Source of the DNA: Actinomycetota bacterium
GTDB taxonomy: Bacteria > Actinomycetota > Actinomycetes > S36-B12
Assembly (NCBI GenBank): GCA_009700485.1
Contig: WLLZ01000051.1
Coordinates: 1-11,425, forward strand
DNA: 11,425 bases
Direction of reading: 5' to 3'
Below the pieces are notes generated by a model that saw only the letters and a program-made list of their open reading frames with translations, was not told where the DNA came from and made no database searches. Below, piece by piece: positions 6,433 through 11,425 of the stretch (positions are counted from its first letter, which is position 1; the number at the start of each line of letters is the position of its first letter). The translations under genes were made by a program, and so were the position numbers.

Positions 6433-7230
6433 ATGAACATCACTCGCACAACCCTTGCCCGCGACCTTGCCATCGGCATTGGAGCCGGGCTCATCTCCGG
6501 GTTTTTCGGGGTCGGCGGCGGATTCATCGTCGTCCCGATCATGGTGATAGGCCTGCACTTTGCCCAGAAGCGGGCCCAGGCCACTTCATTGGTGATGATC
6601 AGCTGCGGCGGAGTCGCCGGAGCCATTACCTACGCCCTTGCCAATAATGTTGCCTGGCTGCCAGCCGTGTTCATTGTTTTGGGGAGTTTGGCTGGAGCCT
6701 GGATTGGTGCGCACATAGTGCAAAAAATTCCAGATCAAAAACTCCAAATAGCTTTCGGGGTACTACTAACTCTCATCGCCCTCCGCATGCTGTTTTTGGA
6801 CCCTAGCGCTGGTGGCAACGAACTCCCGGCCCTAACCGCTCTCGTAATAGTCGGCTATTTGGCGTCCGGGCTCGCGATGGGTATTTTCTCGGCCATGCTC
6901 GGTGTCGGCGGCGGCATCCTGCTGATCCCAATTCTAATTTTCTTCTTCGGCTTTTCACAGCTCCTCGCCTCAGGTACTTCGCTGGCCGTAATGATCCCCA
7001 CCGCATTACTCGGAGCCACGCGATTAACACGTGTTGGTCTAACTAATTGGCCAATGGGCATTCGGCTTGGCGCTGGTGCCGTGTGCGGTGCCTTGGTCGG
7101 CTCGATGCTCGCATTCCGGGTGTCCGGATCGGTCCTGCAAATAGGTTTCGCGCTGCTACTTATTGCAGTTTCCGGGCAGGTGCTGTGGCGCGCCCTGCGG
7201 CATAAACCACAAACCGGCATCACCTCATGA
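6433..7230 (+). CDS. TauE/SafE (TSUP) family membrane permease
   Basis: This 265-residue, strongly hydrophobic protein has the internal duplication of the TSUP family. A first half carries SGFFGVGGGFIVVP (22-35) and ATSL (50-53), and a second half carries FSAMLGVGGGILLIP (152-166) and GTSL (181-184). Around eight membrane helices are visible. Family members export sulfite, sulfoacetate or related organosulfur anions, or take up other small anions; the sequence alone does not set the substrate. Start ATG 6433 is chosen because family similarity begins within 20 residues of it. There is no clear ribosome binding site. The gene diverges from the secreted-protein gene across a 14-bp stem-loop. 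It ends convergently with the UbiA gene, the two stop codons sharing the palindrome TCATGA (7225-7230). Confidence 0.92.
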   Translation: MNITRTTLARDLAIGIGAGLISGFFGVGGGFIVVPIMVIGLHFAQKRAQATSLVMISCGGVAGAITYALANNVAWLPAVFIVLGSLAGAWIGAHIVQKIPDQKLQIAFGVLLTLIALRMLFLDPSAGGNELPALTALVIVGYLASGLAMGIFSAMLGVGGGILLIPILIFFFGFSQLLASGTSLAVMIPTALLGATRLTRVGLTNWPMGIRLGAGAVCGALVGSMLAFRVSGSVLQIGFALLLIAVSGQVLWRALRHKPQTGITS

Positions 7231-8058
7231 CGTGATTGGGATCCCCGTAACCAAAATTACCAGTACCTCAAATAGCGCCAAGCCTTGAACCGCAATAAAT
7301 AAATTCGATTGCGAACGCGGACGAAGAGCCAAAACCACAGCGACCACAGTGGCCACCGGTATGCAGTATGCGGCGAAAACATTTACCGGTGCAATTACCA
7401 AGAGCAGGATGAACGAGCTGAGCACCAGCAATATTAAGGCCAGGCGTATGGCACGTACCGAACCCAAGCGAGCGACCAGGCCGCCCAAACCGCGGGCTTG
7501 GTCAGATGACAAATCCGGCAAGGCATTTGCCAAGTGGGCCGCCACCCCGGTGCAGACGAAAACTGCTATCGCCCAAAGTGCCGGCGGCTGAGACGGGTTT
7601 AACCCGAAAGTAATAAATGGGGTAACGCAGGCAAATGAGACCGCATACGGTAACCACGACCAAGTGGTGCGTGATAAACGAAAGTTGTATATCCACGCGC
7701 TGGCGACCGCAATAAGTTGAAATACTCCGCCAACGAGGCCCGCTGCCAGAAATGAAGTGACGGTCGTGATAGCCAGTGCGGTGAATGCCGCAGCCCACAG
7801 GCTCCTAATCGAGATAACCCCGGCCACTAGCGGCTTGGCAGTACGGCCTGCGGCTCTATCAATTGGTGCGTCGACGGCGTCATTGCTCCATCCGACCGAA
7901 AGTTGACCGGTCAGGACAGCGACGACAAGGAGGAGAAATTCCGGGCCAGACCAGCCAGCACGAAAGGCCAGCAAACTGACGATGGCGGTCACCGACATCG
8001 TCGGTACCAAGTGGCAGGCCACGGCGAAACCACGAGCTACCGCCAGCTGTCGCCGCAT
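7225..8058 (-). CDS. UbiA family prenyltransferase
   Basis: A polytopic membrane protein of 277 residues from the ATG at 8058. The first aspartate-rich motif, NDAVDAPID, gives N59, D60, D63 and D67; it should bind Mg2+-diphosphate of an isoprenoid donor. The second, ANALPDLSSD, supplies D182 and D186. The GRTAKPLVAG segment after motif one (K75) is also family-typical. UbiA enzymes transfer prenyl chains to aromatic or other acceptors in quinone, heme, carotenoid or lipid synthesis. This sequence resembles the uncharacterised actinobacterial branch more than MenA or CyoE, so donor and acceptor are unknown. A longer in-frame opening to 8133 exists, but ATG 8058 is preferred: it lies 4 bp after the DUF554 stop, with AGGA just upstream. 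It is the last gene of the heliorhodopsin operon. Confidence 0.9.
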   Translation of the reverse strand: MRRQLAVARGFAVACHLVPTMSVTAIVSLLAFRAGWSGPEFLLLVVAVLTGQLSVGWSNDAVDAPIDRAAGRTAKPLVAGVISIRSLWAAAFTALAITTVTSFLAAGLVGGVFQLIAVASAWIYNFRLSRTTWSWLPYAVSFACVTPFITFGLNPSQPPALWAIAVFVCTGVAAHLANALPDLSSDQARGLGGLVARLGSVRAIRLALILLVLSSFILLLVIAPVNVFAAYCIPVATVVAVVLALRPRSQSNLFIAVQGLALFEVLVILVTGIPITS

Positions 8059-8062
8059 TTTC

Positions 8063-8821
8063 CTAATTACCCATAAATAATGCGACGAGAGCCGCAAGCA
8101 ATGGGGCCACGATGAGCGCAGGCAGCATGTCACCGACCGGGACGGATTTGATTTTCAATAGTCGCAGGCCTACGCCGATCAGCAGCACCCCGCCGGTGGC
8201 GGTGATCGCATCAATCAATGCCGCCGACAAAACTGAGCCCACAAGGGCGCCGAGAATTGTGAAAGCTCCCTGCACAATGCCAACCGAAAGCGCAGAAAGT
8301 GCGACACCCCAACCCAATGAGGCGGCAAAAGCGAGTGAGGCAAAACCATCCAGAGTTGATTTAAGAGCTAGTTGTTCAATGCCAAGACCAAGCCCATCAT
8401 TTAGCGCCCCGAGGATCGCCAACGGCCCAATGCAAAATACCAGTGACGCATCGACGAACCCTTCAACGAATCGCTTGCGCTTATCGTCTGAATCGCCTGC
8501 ACTCTTACGGCTGAGCTTGTGCTGCAGCCAACTGCCAACCTGCTCTAAGCGAAACTCGATTTGCAGTAGTGACCCGATGATGCCGCCGATAACCAAGGCA
8601 CCCAACACGATCAGCAGCGGGGCTGCCGTACCAACTGAATCAGAAAAAGCTGTGCTAGTCAGCGCAACGATGCTCAAAGCCCCGATAACCAAGGTGACAA
8701 GGCCCAGGGCATCGGTGACGGTGTCGCGGGTGCGCTGCGGGAGCCGGTGGCCAATAAGTACCCCTAGGCCAGATCCGATAAGGATCGCGACCATATTCAG
8801 GATTGTGCCGATGCCTCGCAT
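8063..8821 (-). CDS. DUF554 family membrane protein
   Basis: The 252-residue integral membrane protein shows DUF554 (YdfK/YqgA) hallmarks: an N-terminal GIGTILNMVAILIGSGLG, a central FVDASLVFCIGPLAILGALNDGL (122-144) and LKSTLDGFASLAFA (153-166), and a Gly-rich C-terminal helix pair around GGVLLIGVGLRLL (210-222). Six to seven membrane helices are likely, with a charged loop (about 101-118) after the third. The family has no firmly established biochemical role; a transport function has been supposed from topology. Start ATG 8821 matches the family's usual N-terminus but has no ribosome binding site. It follows the heliorhodopsin stop by 18 bp and precedes UbiA by 4 bp, so all three are very likely co-transcribed. 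Confidence 0.92.
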   Translation of the reverse strand: MRGIGTILNMVAILIGSGLGVLIGHRLPQRTRDTVTDALGLVTLVIGALSIVALTSTAFSDSVGTAAPLLIVLGALVIGGIIGSLLQIEFRLEQVGSWLQHKLSRKSAGDSDDKRKRFVEGFVDASLVFCIGPLAILGALNDGLGLGIEQLALKSTLDGFASLAFAASLGWGVALSALSVGIVQGAFTILGALVGSVLSAALIDAITATGGVLLIGVGLRLLKIKSVPVGDMLPALIVAPLLAALVALFMGN

Positions 8822-8839
8822 GGGTACAGCGTAGCCAAG

Positions 8840-9649
8840 TCAGGGGGCTAAGGTGCCACCAAATATCTGCCAGGCGAGCAATGACTTAGCCACCAGGCTC
8901 AAGATGATGTAGCTGCGCTCCCCAGCGAGGTAGTTTGCCCACCTGCCAACCTTCTTGTACTGCAGCCACTGCACCAAAGCAAAAATGTTGAAGAAGATGA
9001 ACAGCGAAATGATGATTCCGTAAACAAATGCTGGCGGAGATAACTCACCCGGTGCTCCTGGCGAAATTACATAGATCAAGATCGCTAGCCATGGCACGAT
9101 GCCGGCAATGCAGCCAAAAATGAAAGGCAACCAGCCACCGGAGCCGGGTGTTTCGTATTTCTCCTGCAGCCAACCGAACAAAATCATTGAGGCGTTCACA
9201 CCGAAAATTGCCAACAGCGCAGCAACATCAGCTATACCGCAAATCTGCGCGATCAGCACAATCATCACCGATGAGCTGATCGAATACTCGACCCATCTGA
9301 AGTAGTTACGCTGATGCGCCAGCCCGTTGGCGTACCGACTGAAGAACAGCGGGCTCGCAACCAAGAAGTGGAACAGGGCCGAAAGCCCGAAGAACAGCGC
9401 AACACCCCAGCCTACGCGCGAATCAAAAAGCACCGTCGGGTCACCAAGTGGGCTACCCGGTGGGCCCTGCATGTACGTCGCGGTTACTGGAAGAACGAAG
9501 TCGTTGGTGAGAAGCAATACGGCAATCATCTGCACAAGGTGCGCGAAACCAGCGATGATATTTAGGCGCCGCAATTTCCGAAGCTGTTCGGAGGAGACCT
9601 CAATTACGGCGTCTGGGGCGGTAGCTATAGCCATACTAAATAATCCCAT
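8840..9649 (-). CDS. Heliorhodopsin
   Basis: A seven-helix retinal protein of 269 residues. Diagnostic blocks include FRWVEYSISSSVMIVLI (118-133), AIFGVNASMILFGWLQEKY (147-165), FVYGIIISLF (208-217) and SLVAKSLLAWQ (251-261). Lys255 in helix 7 is the retinal Schiff-base lysine and Glu121 the expected counterion. The 134-residue distance between them equals K241-E107 in HeR-48C12, and His37 and His94 fall at the positions of H23 and H80 there (numbering recalled from the literature). Heliorhodopsins lie inverted in the membrane relative to type 1 rhodopsins, with slow photocycles and no established ion pumping, and are thought to be sensory or enzyme-regulating. Start is ATG 9649 or 9634; neither has a strong ribosome binding site, and the 9634 start gives an N-terminus nearer that of HeR-48C12. 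First gene of a three-gene operon. Confidence 0.97.
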   Translation of the reverse strand: MGLFSMAIATAPDAVIEVSSEQLRKLRRLNIIAGFAHLVQMIAVLLLTNDFVLPVTATYMQGPPGSPLGDPTVLFDSRVGWGVALFFGLSALFHFLVASPLFFSRYANGLAHQRNYFRWVEYSISSSVMIVLIAQICGIADVAALLAIFGVNASMILFGWLQEKYETPGSGGWLPFIFGCIAGIVPWLAILIYVISPGAPGELSPPAFVYGIIISLFIFFNIFALVQWLQYKKVGRWANYLAGERSYIILSLVAKSLLAWQIFGGTLAP

Positions 9650-9711
9650 TAATTACCGGATTTGGCTACTCGGCTTTGGCCACCTGGGCCTTGATCGGGT
9701 AGACATATCCC
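9650..9711. promoter_or_regulatory. Divergent control region between heliorhodopsin and PCD genes
   Basis: These 62 bp separate two divergent starts. They contain a direct repeat TTTGGC at 9661-9666 and 9675-9680 (14 bp apart) and AT-rich TAATTAAT-like sequence next to the heliorhodopsin start. A TAGACA at 9700-9705 is a weak -10 candidate for the plus-strand gene. No complete promoter consensus is visible. Confidence 0.4.
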
Positions 9712-10008
9712 ATGACTCCACGCCGCCTGACCGCAACGGAGGTCAGTGACCTAGCGCAAACCCTGCCTATGTGGCAGGTCGTAGACGAGCAGCTGCTCCG
9801 TGAGATCCAGGCCCCCACCTACATGATCGCAATCAATTGGGTTGTTGCTATCGCGGGCGCGGCAGAGTCGCTCGACCACCACCCGGATATCGATATCCGC
9901 TGGCGGACTTTGCGGATAGCGCTGATCACGCACAGCACCGGGTGCCTAACCGAGCTCGATCTCGACTTGGCCAGACTCATAGATACTGTCCTGAGCACCC
10001 GCGCCTAG
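9712..10008 (+). CDS. Pterin-4a-carbinolamine dehydratase
   Basis: The 98-residue protein matches the PCD/DCoH family in length and motifs: a LPMW turn (18-21), a helix ending in AESLDHHPDIDI (51-62) and THSTGCLT (73-80). The three active-site histidines expected for dehydration of 4a-hydroxytetrahydropterin are at 56, 57 and 74. The enzyme recycles tetrahydropterin oxidised by aromatic amino acid hydroxylases, although many bacteria carry PCD homologs without an obvious hydroxylase, and a role in pterin or molybdopterin metabolism has been suggested. No hydroxylase gene is visible here. The ATG at 9712 has only a weak GGGTAGA upstream. It is divergent from heliorhodopsin and probably co-directional with the GNAT gene 21 bp downstream. 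Confidence 0.93.
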   Translation: MTPRRLTATEVSDLAQTLPMWQVVDEQLLREIQAPTYMIAINWVVAIAGAAESLDHHPDIDIRWRTLRIALITHSTGCLTELDLDLARLIDTVLSTRA

Positions 10009-10017
10009 GTAAGCCGG

Positions 10018-10030
10018 CATAATATAAAAA
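10018..10030 (+). promoter_or_regulatory. Possible leaderless promoter of the GNAT gene
   Basis: CATAAT (10018-10023) sits at the spacing that would place transcription start on the A of the ATG at 10030. There is no Shine-Dalgarno sequence between them. No clear -35 box is found about 17 bp upstream. Leaderless mRNAs are common in actinobacteria, so this is plausible, but it is prediction only. Confidence 0.4.
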
Positions 10031-11052
10031 TGGACGATGTCGAAATTCGATTCCTGCGCGCCGACGAGTCGCACATCCTCACTGAACTAGTAACCGGCGC
10101 CTACGGTTCAACCTACGACGCCGATTGGGTATACGAGCCAGCAGAGATTGCCCGTCGTATTGAGGCTGGCTCCCTGGTTAGCACAATCGGGGTGCTTCCT
10201 GATGGCACGGTTGCGGGGCATATGGCGCTAATGCGCGAGGACCCCGATGCGCCCGTCCTGCACGCGGGGGTGGCGGTTGTCACCGAGGCCGCTCGCGGCC
10301 ACCACCTATTTACCGCCATGAAGCAGTACGCGGCGCTTTGGGCCAAAGGGCAGGGTGTGTTGGGGATTTTCAGTGAGGCAACCGCAGCGCACCCGTATAG
10401 CCAAAAAGCCAATGTTGATCTTGGCGCCCATGAAACTGGATTCTTACTCGGATGGATACCAGACTCCGTCAGCAACAATGCGGCGCTAGCGACAGGTTTT
10501 CGACGTGAATCGGTTGCCCTGTTTTATTTGAAAACACATGATGGGCACGATCGACCTATTTACGCACCAACCCGCCATCGAGGCATCATCGAAGACATTG
10601 TTACCACCACTGGAATACGCGGCAGAGTCGTAAAAGCCAGTGCGTTACACGCGCGTGAAATCAGCGAGTCAACTGACATGCTTGTTTCGCATAAAGACGA
10701 CCACAACCTAGCGATTATCACCGCCCATAAACCTGGCCGTGATCTACGTAAGGTGGTGTTACAAGCCCGCGAGGAACTCGTGACTAATGCCGGCCGCGAT
10801 GCCGTTTACCTAGACCTGCCACTGAATGACCCTGCCACTGAAATAATTCTGGATGCCGATCTAGCCTCACTCGGCTTCGCTTTCGCGGGTGTGTTCCCGA
10901 ATCAACATTTAGACGGGGATGCGATTCGATTGCAGTCGCTGCACAATGTCGATATCCACGCGGCCGATATCGCTACCGCGTCCGATCACGGACGCAAATT
11001 ACTGGACTATGTGCTGACAGATGTAGCTTCAACACATGCGAACCGAAGCTAG
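10030..11052 (+). CDS. GNAT family N-acetyltransferase with extra C-terminal domain
   Basis: The N-terminal half (about 1-170) is a GNAT fold. It has strand pairs around SLVSTIGVLPDGTVAGHMAL and an acetyl-CoA-binding segment AGVAVVTEAARGHHLFTAMKQYA (79-101); the loop reads ARGHHL rather than the classic RGxGxA. It continues with GIFSEATAAHPYSQKANVDLG (112-132) and ETGFLLG (135-141), features of a GNAT group often found beside or fused to HATPase/anti-sigma-like proteins, as I recall. Residues 180-340 form a second alpha/beta region ending in LGFAFAGVFPNQHLDGDAIRLQSL, which looks like a degenerate second acetyltransferase domain. Acceptor substrate unknown. Start ATG 10030 lies directly behind a -10-like element. 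The LtrA-like gene begins 18 bp after the stop, so the two are probably one unit. Confidence 0.85.
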   Translation: MDDVEIRFLRADESHILTELVTGAYGSTYDADWVYEPAEIARRIEAGSLVSTIGVLPDGTVAGHMALMREDPDAPVLHAGVAVVTEAARGHHLFTAMKQYAALWAKGQGVLGIFSEATAAHPYSQKANVDLGAHETGFLLGWIPDSVSNNAALATGFRRESVALFYLKTHDGHDRPIYAPTRHRGIIEDIVTTTGIRGRVVKASALHAREISESTDMLVSHKDDHNLAIITAHKPGRDLRKVVLQAREELVTNAGRDAVYLDLPLNDPATEIILDADLASLGFAFAGVFPNQHLDGDAIRLQSLHNVDIHAADIATASDHGRKLLDYVLTDVASTHANRS

Positions 11053-11070
11053 ATTCTCGGAACAGTAAAT

Positions 11071-11425
11071 ATGTTTACCAGATCTGCAATAAAGCCGGGT
11101 GAAGACCGAAAGGCCGGTTGGCTCGAACTTTTCTATGACCTAGCGGTGGTTGCTGCACTTGGAGTGTCAAACGACGCGTTCATCGAGCACCCAAGCTTCG
11201 AAACCGCGTACTTTTCGCTACTTGCACTTGCCGCCCAATTCAGCGTATGGCTACTAACTACGCTAATCCACAATAGGTTCGCCATCGATGGCATCATTTA
11301 TCGAATACTGCTTCTCTTGCAAATGTCGGGAATCCTGCTCACCGCGATTTCTGTGGGCGAAGGTAGCGCGATCGACTGGCGGGGCGGCCTAATAAGTTTG
11401 GGATTCGTGTTCCTCACAATCGGAG
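11071..11425 (+). CDS. Low temperature requirement protein A (LtrA) family membrane protein, 3' end cut by window edge
   Basis: 118 codons are open from ATG 11071 to the right edge. The early WLELFYDLAVVAAL (17-30) is the LtrA family signature, followed by at least three hydrophobic segments (about 20-35, 48-68 and 78-95). Full-length members are about 350-400 residues, so roughly the N-terminal third is present. LtrA was named from a Listeria mutant with poor growth in the cold; its biochemical function is unknown. The gene starts 18 bp after the GNAT stop with only a weak GGAA upstream, suggesting read-through from that gene. Confidence 0.87.
   Translation, partial: MFTRSAIKPGEDRKAGWLELFYDLAVVAALGVSNDAFIEHPSFETAYFSLLALAAQFSVWLLTTLIHNRFAIDGIIYRILLLLQMSGILLTAISVGEGSAIDWRGGLISLGFVFLTIG

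Noticed and set aside
8059..8133. Upstream extension of the UbiA gene to 8133
   Set aside because: It would overlap the DUF554 gene by 71 bp, and the added residues are not UbiA-like. The ATG at 8058 directly follows the DUF554 stop with a ribosome binding site.
7225..8821. UbiA as a known carotenoid or retinal pathway enzyme
   Set aside because: No crt or retinal genes are visible in the window, and the motifs only support family membership, so a pigment role is kept as a hypothesis and not as a call.
8112..8834. 240-codon plus-strand frame opposite the DUF554 gene
   Set aside because: The Ser/Pro-rich composition is typical of an antisense frame under a hydrophobic membrane gene. The minus-strand DUF554 protein has clear family motifs.

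Overview
The window looks like chromosomal DNA from a free-living actinobacterium, most likely a planktonic freshwater lineage. This rests on moderately high GC, dense single-copy gene order, weak or absent Shine-Dalgarno sites with at least one leaderless-looking promoter, and a heliorhodopsin whose conserved blocks closely follow the freshwater actinobacterial protein HeR-48C12 (compared from memory, not by alignment).

Left part, minus strand: a lemA gene (1785-2342) followed almost without a gap by a DUF2207 membrane protein that runs off the left edge. Then comes a region with signs of decay (2343-4060). It holds one intact 3-hydroxyacyl-CoA dehydrogenase (2745-3707) flanked by a 51-residue N-terminal rhodanese remnant (2487-2642) and a 63-residue C-terminal short-chain dehydrogenase remnant (3773-3964).

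Middle: a DEAD-box RNA helicase (4061-5464, perhaps starting at an AUU codon at 5539) whose N-terminal tail holds four perfect KAPHHDA repeats. Next are a 250-bp intergenic region with a 17-bp imperfect inverted repeat, a small secreted four-cysteine protein of unknown function (5789-6373), and a divergent TauE/SafE-type permease (6433-7230). A 14-bp stem-loop lies between the last two genes.

Right part: a compact minus-strand operon of heliorhodopsin (8840-9649), a DUF554 membrane protein (8063-8821) and a UbiA-family prenyltransferase (7225-8058), with gaps of 18 and 4 bp. Divergent from it on the plus strand are a pterin-4a-carbinolamine dehydratase (9712-10008), a two-part GNAT acetyltransferase (10030-11052) and the start of an LtrA-family membrane protein (11071 to the edge).

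The most notable module is heliorhodopsin-DUF554-UbiA. Heliorhodopsin is a known light-sensing family with unsettled function, so the two co-transcribed membrane proteins are candidate partners. That link is inferred only from gene order. I found no CRISPR array, tRNA, rRNA, insertion sequence or prophage gene.
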